From assembly GCF_018143015.1 (NCBI RefSeq), contig NC_054748.1, forward strand, positions 12,886,967-12,950,966: a stretch of DNA of 64,000 nucleotides, in the 5' to 3' direction. Shown here one piece after another: positions 11,673 to 24,120 of the stretch. A model generated the notes under the pieces. That model did not search any database. It was not told the origin of the DNA and worked only from the letters and a program-made list of their open reading frames with translations. Numbering within the stretch: position 1 is the stretch's first letter; each line of letters opens with the position of its first letter. Source of the stretch: Lytechinus variegatus. Its lineage: Eukaryota > Echinodermata > Echinoidea > Temnopleuroida > Toxopneustidae. Both the position numbers and the translations under genes were made by a program.

Positions 11673-13854
11673 GCCAAGGACCTTACGTGTAATTTGGCAT
11701 ACTCACCTGACAAGCGTGAAGTATGCAGAGCTATCAAGTCTCACGCATCATGCGTGAGACTCAAGCATTTTGGACTCTTGTTCCTCCCCTCAAATCTCTG
11801 TCTCACGCAACTATCACAGCCTATCCCCATATACATTGTACACAATGTCTGTGATCTCACTCAGATTCACAGAAAATCTCACGCATAGCTGGTCTTTGAA
11901 CTTGGCATCTCTGAGTATGGTCAAAATAATTCTCCAAATAAATAGTTAAAATAGAAATCAAGCACTTACCACGATTATATGGATGAAGGTCTAACGAGTG
12001 GCAGTTTCCTGACATCAGGGCACAAACTGGAACCTCAAAAAAACGAAAAGTTCTCTCCTACCCCCGTCTCGATCGGCCATTTTTGTTATGAATCTTTTTG
12101 CGTTCAACGAATTCAGGGATAGAGCAACATCGATCTACATGTAGTGCTGCACAGTGGCTGTAGAGCCATTGGTGCAAATTAATTTTCAGAGTATATTGTA
12201 TTTCAGATAATGTCTATATTTCAAACACTAAAATACAAATTTTCTTTTTTCTTTCATTTTCACAACAACTTTATGTTCCTATACATACAGATGCCTGTCA
12301 ATAGGCTGCTACAGTGTACGATCAATTCATCAAAATACACAAGGAGTACCAAAGGTTTAAAGAGTGCAAATACCATTTTAGGATTTAATAATGTCACAAT
12401 TGATGCACTGATTTTAACCTAATCCAGACTGCACTGATTCAATGTGGGCTGGGCTAGTAATACAAAGGAGTGATTTAATTAATAGCAGAGCAGATGGGTA
12501 ATTGATTATAAGCTGGGGATTATTATGTAACTAATAGCATGTAAGCAGTCAATGGTATATTTGTGTGTGGATTCATACAGAAACATGTTCTCCACAAATG
12601 ATAGGAACATTTCCTGATTCAAACCATTCCGGAAATCTAAAACAGAAACTGCAAACTTTAAAATCAACCTAAATATTGGAGAAAGTAAAGAAAACTTCCT
12701 CAAAGCAATACTGTACAAAGACAGGCCCTGAACATGAAGTGAAATGCATGTACTTGTATACAGTACATGTAACTAGAGTATTAAAGAACCTAAAAAAAAA
12801 ATAAAAGTTGCTTTGAGTTTGAATTCAAGTTTGAACCATAAATCATTGCATCAAAACTCAAACAGTAGAACATTCTAAAAAAATTAGGCTGAACAAAATA
12901 CTGTAATAGGATTTGTATGTACCCGCTACATGTACAGTGTTACTGCTGAGCATTGCCCACACAAGATACATGTACATGTACTGAGGGTAATTTTTTTCCC
13001 AAAAATTTACTGAAATACATGTACATGTAGTCCTGCTAAAATGAGAATACATCTCATTTATTTATCCCAAGTTTCAATTTGAAAGGTAAATTTGAAGTCT
13101 AAAATGAGTTGACAAGAGAGAAAAAAATACAGGTACACATACAATGTACATGTACATGTAGGCCTCCACACAGTTCCCATACAAAATTTCCCTCTGATCT
13201 ATTTTAGTGTTGCTTTTGGTCATTATACTGGGAAGTATCAAAAGCAATATTATGTAGTTCCTAGTGGCCTCCTGCTGCCACTGTAATACATGTATGCATG
13301 TCATTAGGCTTGTTAATATGAATATTTCATTAAGACATTACCTGCAATGTACATGTCATGTAATTGCAGATTATAAATGACTTTGATCCGAGGAGTGTTT
13401 CATGAAACATACAGAGTCAGTAGAGTCAATGTATGCTCTGGAACAAACTCATACATATGTAGAATGATTTCGTTAGTTTTTAACAATATTCAGTGAACAT
13501 AATTGACTATTAAGTTTCATGAAATGCTATAAACCTGGATTATAATGTAAATGGGAATCCAACACTAATGGTATATCAAAACAAGAGAATCAAGAAAACA
13601 TATTACCGGTAATTTAAATGAAATGAAACATTTCGAATAAGATTGCTTGTGTGAAAACAGAAAAATGAAAGACACAGATCAACGAACGTTTGAGAAATCA
13701 GACAAATGTGAGAAAGTTATGAGCATTTGAATACTGCGATCACTAATGCTATGGAGATCCTCACATTGGTAATTGTGAAAAACTCTCCCCATTACTTTAT
13801 ATTTCACTTAAAATGCCTCTTACACTGTACATGTACATGTACATGGTTATTCAA
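11673..13854. other. Intronic stretch, no gene seen
   Basis: AT-rich, probably liprin intron 1. It contains runs of alternating ACATGTACATGTA (about 12960-13030 and 13140-13165) and three TCTCACGCA motifs at 11735-11885. No exon, RNA gene or complete transposon was recognised. Confidence 0.45.
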
Positions 13855-14777
13855 CAAAAAACCCCAACATGGCCAAAGTTCATTGACCATACATGACCTT
13901 TGACCTTGATCATGTGACCTGAAACTCGCACAGGATGTTCAGTGATACTTGATTACTCTTATGTACAAGTTTCATGAATCAAATCCATAAACTTTCAAAG
14001 TTTTGATGGTAATTCAACAGATAAACCCAATTCGGCCAAAGTTCATTGACCTTTGACCTTGGTCATGTGACCTGAAACGCGCACAGGATGTTCAGTGATA
14101 TTTGATTACTCATATGTCCAAGTTTAATGAACTAGACTAATAAACTTTCAAAGTTATGATGGTAATTCAACAGATACCCCCGATTCGGCCAAAGTTCATT
14201 GACCCTAAATGACCTTTGACCTTAATCATGAGACCTGAAACTTGCACAAAATATTCAGTGATGCTTGATTACTATTATGTCCAAGTTTCATGGATCATAT
14301 CCATAAACTTTCAAAGTTATGATGGGAATTCAACAGATATCCCCAATTCGGCCAAAGTTCATTGACCCTAAATGACCTTTGACCTTGGTCATGTGACGTG
14401 AAACTCATGCAGGATATTCAGTGATACTTGATTAACCTTATGTCCAAGTTTCATGAACTAGGTCCATATATTTTCTAAGTTATGATGACATTTCAAAAAC
14501 TTAACCTCAGGTTAAGATTTCGATGTTGATTCCTCCAACATGGTCTAAGTTCATTGACCCTAAATGACCTTTGACCTTGGTCATGTGACATGAAACTTTA
14601 ATAGGATGTTCAGTAATACTTGATTAACCTTATGGCCAAGTTTCATGAACTAGGTCCATATACTTTCTAAGTTATGATGTCATTTCAAAAACTTAACCTC
14701 AGGTTAAGATTTGATGTTGACGCCGCCGCCGTCGGAAAAGCGGCGCCTATAGTCTCACTCTGCTTCGCAGGTGAGAC
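13855..14777 (+). mobile_element. DR1-bearing dispersed repeat, copy A (left-truncated)
   Basis: Five to six diverged internal units of about 120-150 bp, each with CCAAAGTTCATTGACC, TGACCTTTGACCTTGGTC, ATGTTCAGTGATACTTGATT and CCAAGTTTCATGAA. The right end has AACTTAACCTCAGGTTAAG, a GCCGCCGCCGTCGG hairpin-like segment and GCAGGTGAGAC. The left end of the complete copies (GTCTCACCTGC) is missing here. Complete copies are at 20636-21708 and 49858-50936. No ORF; a non-autonomous element of uncertain class. Confidence 0.8.
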
Positions 14778-17700
14778 AAAAAGGGCAAGTTTTATCTAAT
14801 ATTTATGTATTTTTCTATAATTTTCCTGATTTTATTGAAATCAATGCATCGTCTGGATCAAATTCCCCTTAAACTAAACAATTAATTGTATAGGGCACTT
14901 TACTCGCGAGGGAAGCACTCAAACTATTTTTTGAAGGGGGTGTGCCTCTCGAAACTCTGACATTGGGATCTATGGAACTGATTTAAAGAGTAAAGTACAG
15001 GGTCTTGGGAACTAAATACATGTAAATGCCACACGGTGTAAAATACAAGGTCTACGGAACGGGATTCCAGCACTGTAGGTACAGCGCTGTGCATGCACTA
15101 GCCATGCATGGAGTGGCTACTAGTTATATAGGGAGTAGGTTGTTGAGCCCTATCAAAGTACATGTACATGTACAACAAGCAATAATTCAATTCAAAGCTG
15201 ACCTCACCCCCCTCCCCATTAAAAAATGATAATAATAATCATCATCATCAAACTACATCTCCTCTGAAGCTTGTGATTAATGTGAAAGCCTCCTATGATC
15301 TGAGCACACTGTAATGTAAATGACCCCTGTGCCTATAGGGAGCACAAAAATAACCTACATCCAGCACCTATTCTATGCATGCATGCATAGTCTCCCATTC
15401 ATTTACGCTGCTCACTCTAATGCATTGGATAGCTTCCAGTGAATTATAAATTGCTTTGCTTTTATACCACACATACCGCTATTGTGTGCAGATCTTAGTA
15501 CAATGTCTTGCAATCATTACATTGTGTGGGGCATTGAATTTGTATGATCAAGAATAGTGAAAAAGGCAGTACATGTACATGCTCGGTATAAAATTCACCT
15601 TGATTTTTTTAAGGCCTGTCAGAAGTTTTTACTACATGTATGTACACTGTATTTTGTATAAGGTTGAATGATGCAGGGACTTCATTTTTATCAAAATCAA
15701 TTGTATACTACATGTACATGTCTACATGTACAGGTATGTACATGTATGACCTACATGTAATCTTGCTGTATTAATCAGAAAGATGTAGTATAAATTTGTA
15801 CATTGTAGGCCTTCATGTTAACAAAATATTTGTATCCTGAGTCCTAATCCTGAGAATTATTTACCATCTTTCTAAAGATACATGTACATGTAGCTTACAT
15901 GTAGATTGACTTCCATCTTAAAAGGCCTACATGTTATACTACACGTTCTACAAACTTCTACCTCACTGTCCTGCATGTACTTTCAACAAGATTTATAGTT
16001 AGTTCCACTGAGAATCATCAATAGACTCAGTACAATAAAGAAGAGGAAGTGTTAATTCCATACCAATCAATAGGCCTACCTCATGTACAACCAGGATGTG
16101 AAACAAATTACAGTATGTCTGTACATAATCTCTGTATAAAACAGAATTGAAACATGGAGATTGTTACTCTTCAACATTTTGTTTTTTCCCCATTCTCTTT
16201 CCCTCAACCTTTCTTTAAGAGTACATTTTCACTTAAATATTGAAAGCTAATGACTTGGCCTACATAAAACAATTCCAAATTCCATGAAAAATGTAGTTCA
16301 GGCAAAAGTGGGCCTTGCGTTAAAAGGCAAGACTTAACAAAAATGAAGACTACTGTAGGCACACTGACAAGAAGCACCACAAATGTCCAAAGTAACAAGG
16401 CCAAGGGTAGTGAGTCCAATCCATTAGGCATCTACAGGTGCCTATCTTGGTTCACTTGGATTAATCATTTGAAGCCCTACAGTGAACAATAAAAAAGATT
16501 TCTCTGGATTGTACATGCACATACCGGGTAAATGTAGTCTTTGTTGCACCCCCCCCCCCTTTAATTTCTCCATCTCCATTTCTGTCTCAAACTCCTTTCA
16601 TTCCCCTATTTAGAATGCAAAGTGGCCTTATATAGCCTGGCTATGACGTCATTGCACTCCGATCCCTCCAGAACACAAAGAGATATTGGCCTAAGCATAT
16701 TAAATAAACCAAACACTTGTGTGATGTCATCAACATTGACTGATTCTACAACCAGAGATGCATGGTAGAGTATGTAGATGAATAATGACTTGCCACCTCT
16801 TGTCGTGCAGACAAGAGTTTATATTCTAACCTTCACTGAGTGTTAAAGCACCAATTCACAAGACTACATTTTGTGTACAGCTTGTAGCACTGTACATACT
16901 ACATGTAGGTCTCCATAAAGCCTGTCTTCATCTTTGGTGAAATGTTTATAATATGAATTACATTTCATTATCATCAAAAATTCTGATTTGAAGACTCATA
17001 CATGTAGTTGCCATACATGTATGAATTTTTTTTCAACCAACACCTACATGTAGAAGTGATATTTTTAATTTTTCTTTAAAATAGCTTTGAGTATTCACAT
17101 GTATTTTGCAAAATATGGATTTGAATCTACAAAGATTATCCTGTAATCTAATGATCCTGAAAGATCATATAAAATCACAATTTTTTTCCTATTACTGTAT
17201 ATTTCAGATCCTAATGTACATGTACATTTTATATCATACACATCACTGTTAATAAAATACATGTACATGTAGGGCATTTGTACAAGTAGGGGCCTACAAA
17301 ATGTACATGTAGGCCCTAGGCTTACATGTACATGTATCTAGTACTGAAATGGTGAATATTAACATTTGGGGGGGTATCGAAACTAAAGACAGGCTTTACT
17401 GCATTAGTCTACATACAGCAATCACAATTTTTATGCATACAATTGTACTTGGATAATTTTTTGTTAACAGACAAAAAAAGGTCGCCTCTTTGACCTACAT
17501 GTACATGTCCTATTATTCACAATTACAGTACATGTAGATAAATGTACATTTACCGTAAGTAACGGTGTATTAACCGCACCCGTGTATTAACCGCATCCCC
17601 AACTTTGGACTAAAAAAAATAATAATTCTTCTCACATTTACATGCTTACGGTGTAAGCCTGCACCCCTTATAAAATTTACATCTCATTATCAAAACAGAA

Positions 17701-18153
17701 TACTGGTACCTGAAAACTACAAAAAAGTACACATGACAAGACACATACATGTATGTAGGCAAACAGTGTGGTACTTTTATATAAAGGTATGCATCTTTAC
17801 AGTCATACTGCACAAATTTCTTAAAGATGCAGAATTTTTAGGGGGAAACAAGGAGAATACAATTATTTTGAGGAATTTGAGCTTTGATATTTTTATTATT
17901 TCCATGTCATTTTCTGGCTGAACACTGCTTACCTGTGTGTAGTCACATTTCCCATAATATACATGTTTATACATGTCTAGTTTTTACACTGGATTTTCTT
18001 ATTTAAATTAAAACCCTATACCAATTTTTTTTTTCATTTTCACTTCAAATGCCAAATTTTCTGCCTAACCCCGGGTAATGAAATGATTGCTTGAATTGAA
18101 ACAAATTATCATTTGGAGATTAAATTATAACACACCTTATTAGTACACTACTA
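14778..18153. other. TACATGTA-saturated intronic stretch
   Basis: No gene recognised. Alternating ACATGTACATGTA runs are very dense between about 15570 and 17340. A fragment at 17545-17660 repeats GTGTATTAACCGCA and ends with CTTACGGTGTAAGCC, and probably derives from a TIR transposon. Poly-C at 16550-16559. Confidence 0.5.
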
Positions 18154-18720
18154 CCCTTTTTACACACGCTAAAATTTCCTTAACCCCATACTATACATGT
18201 AGGTGGGGCTAAATTGCCATTTAGCCCCACCTATAGTACGGGGTTAAGCTTAGCCCACTTTCTTTTTACACAGCATTTTTGCAAAGTGGGCTAACCCCAC
18301 CTTTAGTTAGGGATTATTTGGCCCTGCAAAAAAGCAGGGTTATCCCAGCAATTGCGGTGCTAAGAGCGATAGTACGGGGTTAAGATTGCTAGTGTAAAAC
18401 GAAAGTGGGCTAAGCTTAATCCCGTACTATACATGTACATGTAGGTGGGGCTAAATGGCAATTTGGCCCCACCTATAGTACGGGGTTAAGGAAATTTTAG
18501 CGTGTGTAAAAAGGGTACAAGTGAAGTACTTGTACTACGAATGATTGTCAAAAAACACTAGTCCGGGGTTAGCGAGTTTCGTGTGTGAAAAGCAAGCATT
18601 GCTTATCCGGGGTTAGCAATAACAATTTGGCATGTGTGAAAAGGAAAAAAATAGTACGGGGTTAAGAATAGTACGGGGTTAGCGATAGTCCGGGGCTAAG
18701 AAAATCCTGTGTAAAAAGGG
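18154..18720. mobile_element. Foldback element built from an iterated TAGTACGGGGTTAAG motif
   Basis: The left end CCCTTTTTACACACG is repeated inverted at two places: 18515 (CGTGTGTAAAAAGGG) and 18720 (CTGTGTAAAAAGGG). Each of the three boundaries is flanked by TA. The inner unit (18154-18515) has arms of about 110 bp, and each arm holds its own palindrome (GTGGGGCTAAATTGCC with its inverse). TAGTACGGGGTTAAG or close variants occur about ten times in both orientations. No coding potential. A TA duplication suggests mariner-type mobilisation. Confidence 0.75.
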
Positions 18721-19254
18721 TATAAATGTATGTTTCTTGATTACTTTGAGACTGTACATATAATGTAGATACTTTCACAAACTCTCAATCTCAAGTCAAA
18801 CTGTAGGCCTACATTTAATATGCAGCTTTGGTAGAAACCTGCTATCCTGTAATTACATGTACACTGTACAGTAATTTATAATCCTTCAAAACAAACTCAT
18901 CCATTGGTCTTTAGTCATTGAATTGAATGTAGACATTTATCCACATTGGTTTCAAGTGTCAGTGAAAATGGAAAATAAAAAGGTTATTTTTAGTACCCTT
19001 TACATCTGCACCTACACATGTACTGATAGTACATTATCCAAGGGCATGGCTGTAAATCTTTACTTCAAAAAATAATATTCTTTCTTTTTATCATATTCTC
19101 TAGTCTGAAATCCTGTTTTTCTTTAAAAATTTGAAAAAAAAACTAATAAAAAATCATAATTCTGTAATTCAAGTTTAAATATCATATCTCCTGGTAGAAA
19201 ACCCTATTTAGTGTCACTTTCCCCAGAAAAATTATTAGTTATTTTAACAAGTGC
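18721..19254. other. Intronic stretch, no gene seen
   Basis: AT-rich, with a few TACATGTA motifs. No exon, RNA gene or transposon boundary was recognised. Confidence 0.4.
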
Positions 19255-20612
19255 AGCACCTTTGGCAGTCTCACCTGCATTTCACGATTTGACATGTACA
19301 GGTAGCAGCAGTTCTGACTTTGAAAATGACCATAACATACATGTAATTACTCACAAAAAACACCACACCACTATTACTACTAAAGTAACTACTGTATGTT
19401 TATTGACCCGAAATGACATTTGACTTTGATCAGTTTTGTTGTTATTGTATATATTATTTTGTTTTACAATAAAAACATAAATACAAAAAAAAAGTGACCC
19501 TAGACTTATGCACCATGAGCACTGATAACCCTCACATATGTACAGTTGAGGCCAGAAGTTTACATACACTCACGAAATTCAAAGAAAAGTTGACACTTGC
19601 CAAACATCATAAAATTTACCCTGTCTTCTAATATGTACAGTATGTGCTATCATGACAAATTTGATATCAAACAAATGAGTAAACATGTATATGTCATGCC
19701 CCTTCATCACATTGCTTTGTCATCAGGAGCTGAAAAATATTTAGGTGTCAATTTTTCCCCAAAAATCTTAATATTTTAGATGAATTAAAAATAAAAACCG
19801 GAGATAAACCTGTCATATTTGTTCTAGTTACTTCTCAACAAAAACATTTCAGATTACTTTTACATGTATACTATGTTCAGTGACATATCATGATAGAAAA
19901 TGTAATATAAATGATAGATTTGACATATATATTTCTATGAAACAATGTTTGAAAGTACATGTATGTATAATATTAACAAAGTATAGAACATTTTTGGCAC
20001 AAATATTACTATTTTTCTTCAAAGAAAATTTCAACTGAAATACATACCCCAACGGCATCCCAATTATGTGAAAGAGCTCTTTCATTTGATACCAACTTGT
20101 TCATGGTAGTACATGTATTTCTAATTCTGAAGATATATAGTATTAAAATTTTACAATGTTTGGCAAGTGAACAAATTTCACTAAATTTCATGGGTGTACA
20201 CGTATGTCAACTTTTGACCTCAACCGCATGTCCACATTTCACAATAATCCACAAACTTTCAAATTTATGGGGGCAATTCAATCATTTCCCAAAACATGGC
20301 CAAAGGTCATCAACCATAAATGACCCTCGACCTTGGTCATGTGACCTGAGACTCACACATGATGTTCAGTCATATTTGATTACTCTTATAAATGTCCTTG
20401 TTTTATGAACTACATGTACATGCATAAACTTTAAAATTACGATGGAAATTCAACAAATACCCCCAACATGGCCAAAGTTCAACCCTAAATGAACTTTGAC
20501 CTTGGTCATGTGACCCGAAACTCAGGCAGGATGTTACTTCAATACTCTTAAAAGTTTCATTAACTACAAGTACATGTAGGTCCATATACATTCAAAGTTA
20601 TGATGACATTTC
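19255..20612 (+). mobile_element. DR1-bearing dispersed repeat, old copy B1, split by a Tc1-like insertion
   Basis: It starts with GCAGTCTCACCTGCATTTC and GCAGCAGTTCTGACTTTGAAAATGAC, the left end of the family seen complete at 49858. It resumes at about 20227 with AATAATCCACAAACTTTCAAA, CTCGACCTTGGTCATGTGACC and GATGTTCAGTCATATTTGATT. The two halves are separated by the 19543-20226 element. More diverged than the neighbouring copy at 20636. Confidence 0.65.
19543..20226. mobile_element. Tc1-like non-autonomous element
   Basis: The left terminus CAGTTGAGGCCAGAAGTTT followed by ACATACAC is a classic Tc1-type inverted-repeat end. The right end, GTATGTCAACTTTTGACCTC then AACCG, is its diverged reverse complement. 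TA precedes the left end. About 684 bp lie between the ends; short open frames show no DDE transposase features, so it is an internal-deletion or MITE-like derivative. It interrupts copy B1 of the DR1 repeat. Confidence 0.7.
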
Positions 20613-20635
20613 AAACAAGTGAAATGCCTCTGGCC

Positions 20636-21708
20636 ATCTCACCTGCATCACTCGGTTCAATATAGCAGCAGTGCTGACTTTGAAAACTACTCTAACTCGC
20701 ACAAGATGTTCAGTGATACATGGCTACTCTTATGTCCACTTTTCATGAACTAGACCAATAAACTTACAGAGATATGATGGTTATTCAACAAAAAACCCCA
20801 ACATGGCCAAAGTTCATTGACCTTACATGACCTTTGACCTTGATCATGTGACCTGAAACTCGCACAGAATGTTCAGTGATACTTGATTACTCTTATGTCC
20901 AAGTTTCATGAATCAGATCCATAAACATTCAAAGTTATGATGGTAATTCAACAAATACACCCAATTCGGCGAAAGTTCATTGACCTTTGATCTTGGTCAT
21001 GTGACCTGAAATGTGCACAGGATGTTCAGTGATACTTGATTACTCCATGTCCAAATTTAACGAACTAGACCAATAAAATTTCAAAGTTATGATGGTAATT
21101 CAACAGATACCCCCAATTCGGCCAAAGTTCATTGACCCTAAATGACCTTTGACCTTGTTCATGAGACCTGAAACTTGCAAAAAATGTTCAGTGATGCTTA
21201 ATTACTATTATGTCCAAGTTTCATGATTCAGATCCATAAACTTTCAGTTATGATGGGAATTCAACAGATACCACCAATTCGGCCAAAGTTCATTGACCCT
21301 AAATGACCTTTGACCTTGGTCATGTGACATAAAACTCATGAAGGATGTTCATTGGTACCTGATTAACCTTATGTCCAAGTCTCATGAACTAGGTCCATAT
21401 ATTTTCTAAGTTATGATGACATTTCAAAAACTTAACCTCAGGTTAAGATTTTGATGTTGATTCCTCCAACATGGTCTAAGTTCATTGACCCTAAATGACC
21501 TTTGACCTTGGTCATGTGACATGAAACTCTAATAGGATGTTCAGTAATACTTGATTAACCTTATGGCCAAGTTTCATGAACTAGGTCCATATACTTTCTA
21601 AGTTATGATGTCATTTCAAAAACTTAACCTTAGGTTAAGATTTGATGTTGACGCCGCCGCCGTCGGAAAAGCGGCGCCTACAGTCTCACTCTGCTATGCA
21701 CGTGAGAC
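20636..21708 (+). mobile_element. DR1-bearing dispersed repeat, copy B2 (full length)
   Basis: Left terminus ATCTCACCTGC and right terminus GCACGTGAGAC are imperfect inverted repeats; the 49858 copy has the exact pair GTCTCACCTGC and GCAGGTGAGAC. Between them are about seven diverged units carrying AAAGTTCATTGACC, TGACCTTTGACCTTGGTC and GTTCAGTGATACTTGATT, then AACTTAACC(T)TAGGTTAAG and the GC-rich GCCGCCGCCGTCGG segment. No ORF. Confidence 0.8.
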
Positions 21709-22617
21709 AAAAACTAACCTTAGGTGAAGATTTCGATATTGATTCCACCAACATGGCCTACAGGTACATGTAGATGTACCCAAAACATACTTTTGCTCAT
21801 TGAACATGTACAAAATGATAGAACAGAAAGCCATACTGGTACTTCAAACATGTACATCCTCCCATGGAAAAAAGACATCATCAACCCCTCCCACCCTTTC
21901 TTTTCAGACTTTTTCTCCTCTTCAGACGGCTTTCACAGATGAGACAGTATGTACCCTTTTGATTATGTTTTCTTGCACACAAAATCTCAACAAAATTTAC
22001 ACTAATCAGCAAAGACTGGTTGAGGTCAAGTTGAAAAACTTGAAGGTTGATCCTTTACACACAAAAAACGATTTAGCAGATTGACAGATTGTTCCTGTGG
22101 TTTTAAGGATCATTTAATAACAGAGAATGACAAACTTTGAAAAATGTTTTGTTGCCAAGAAACAAAACATGAATACAATGAATGCAAACAATATTATTTT
22201 TCAAAGCTTGTCATTTGTGTGAAGAATAAACTTGACACTATGTACACACCCATTGGACATAAAACTGAAACGGGCATTTAGAACCAGGAAGCAGGAACAC
22301 TTTGAAAAAAAATATATGGCAAAAAGAAGCTGCTGTAAACTGCTTAAAATCTAAAAAAAGAGCCAATGGAGTAAATAAGAAAGTCAAAAGGGGCCTAAGC
22401 TTTCGATCCTAGCAGAATCTTCTTCGGAGGCAAAATGACCAAAAAAATATATGATAAACGTTCACTGCAACATGTTTGTCTCTCTCCTTTCATTCAGTCA
22501 AGATTGCTTCAGTAAAAGTGGTTAAGATTGCGAAGTCTTCAGAAATGACTGGTGATTGTAAAAAGGTAGGGATATAGTTTACCATTTTAAATCATCAAAC
22601 ATCAAGTCTTCCACATA
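21709..22617. other. Intronic stretch, no gene seen
   Basis: AT-rich DNA after the DR1 repeat, with a residual AACTAACCTTAGG piece at its left edge. One open frame of about 94 codons lacks splice sites and protein-like composition. Confidence 0.4.
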
Positions 22618-23541
22618 GGTGAGAATGGGGTAATTGAGGCCACAGGGTAAATGATGCCCCCAGTTCGTTTTCAGCTCATTTACCAGTGTCAATGGGATTG
22701 CTGTATTTGAGACAGTTCCTTAGCACATACATGTACATGTAAAGCATAAACAATGTCTCAAAGCATAATGCACATGGCCAGGAGGAGCACTACTTAGCAC
22801 TTTTAGCAGCACCTCAAAATAAAAAAATTAAATTGCAGCATCGCCACTTTAGAGAGGCGAGTACTCTACCCACCCAAAGGTGAATCAAATTTTATCTTAG
22901 TTTACTTTTGTAAAAAAGTTCATGTACATTGTTCATGTCAGTACTGTACAAAAATTCACCACTTTCCCTCTGTTCTTCTGACTGGAAACCTATGAACTTA
23001 ACATGCCTGATGGGCATATGAGGCCCACAGGATTAAAACATAATTAACACTTTATGGTTTAACATAGAACAGTAAAGTGCAGTGTAGACACCTTCCCACC
23101 TGCTTGTACACTAATGTAGACAAATGAACACTATAACAGTTTAAAACACAATCCCACAATATTTTTTTCATAATATTGCATAGGATTGATAAATAAATCC
23201 TTAAATGGGGGCCTTTGGGATTAAATACCTGTAAATGTTAAGTGATTTATCCAACAAACCAAACTATTATTACTCTGAGTATACTTACATGTAGCTACAA
23301 AAAAATGTTTTTTAATCAAGGGGCCTCATTTGCCCCATATTGATGGGGAAAATAAGGCACACTGACATTAATATTTAATGCTCATTAATATGAAAATTAA
23401 ATTTATTAGATCTCATATTTCTCTTGGTCTACTGTAGATCTTGTATTAGACATCTAATCATGTCTCTACCGTTGTGCATTAAAAAGATATAATTGGAATT
23501 ATGAAAAAGGTGGCATTTGCATGTATTTACCCCACTCTCCC
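22618..23541. mobile_element. Inverted-repeat element of the GGGGTAA type
   Basis: The left end GGTGAGAATGGGGTAATTGA is mirrored by the right end GTATTTACCCCACTCTCCC. A TA precedes the left end. Inner segments (GAGGCCACAGGGTAAATGA; GGGGCCTCATTTGCCCC) are partly inverted copies of each other. Similar in style to the mariner-like element at 41500, whose ends are GGGGAAGGCGGGGTAAG. No transposase seen. Confidence 0.5.
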
Positions 23542-23883
23542 TTTAATGTATATTTGTCAAATTTCTTCAAAGTTAAATTCATTTCTGAAGACTTCCAAAC
23601 TTAAGACTGTAGAGATATTGGTTTAATAGATCTGATTGTACTGTAATCTTGAATTCATCCATCATTCAAGAATCAACCAATCATTAAAAATAAAAACATC
23701 CACAATTTCAATGAAAAAAAGGTCATCAGTTGAAAGGATTAATTCTGGTCATATGAAAATGACCATTCTTTTCAAGTATCAAGTTTTTCAATAATTAAAA
23801 GAAATTATTAAAGAGGCCAAGAGGGAATTTCAGTTTAAATGGGAAGATCATGGATTGAATTTTATTGCATGCAATATACTTAC

Positions 23884-24120
23884 ACGAGGTAGATTAGACG
23901 ACATCTGCTTCTGTAAAAGATCGCGTTCCTTCTCTACTTCCTCAACACGCTGCTCAGTGATCGCTAATGAGTCCTGAGTTTCACGGAGCGTCTCCATCAA
24001 ACGATCCCGTTCCTCTAGCATGTTGACCATAAGCTGTTCAAAGTTGGCGTCATCGCCGAGTGTCGAGTCACGCAGACTGACCCCGTCCTCCGAGATTGTC
24101 GGCATGACGTCACACATCAT
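23884..24120 (-). CDS. PPFIA (liprin-alpha): Liprin-alpha, first coding exon (partial gene)
   Basis: This exon encodes 79 residues beginning MMCDVMPTISEDG and continuing NFEQLMVNMLEERDRL, METLRETQDSL and VEKERDLLQ. The MMC-[DE]-VMPTISE start and the FEQLMVxMLEERD segment are signatures of the liprin-alpha N-terminus in flies and vertebrates. Residues about 25-75 form the start of the coiled coil. The exon ends after a CGT codon, directly followed by the donor GTAAGT, so the intron is phase 0. Liprin-alpha scaffolds LAR-type receptor phosphatases, RIM and kinesin at active zones and cell adhesions, with coiled coils followed by three SAM domains; those parts must lie to the left, past position 1. 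The double ATG at 24115-24120 is taken as the start because it matches the family. No further liprin exon was found in 1-23883. Confidence 0.92.

Noticed and set aside
20001..23800. Second liprin-alpha exon in the left part of the window
   Set aside because: I looked for a coiled-coil continuation after LPR on the minus strand and found no matching exon between 1 and 23883; it is probably beyond the left edge.
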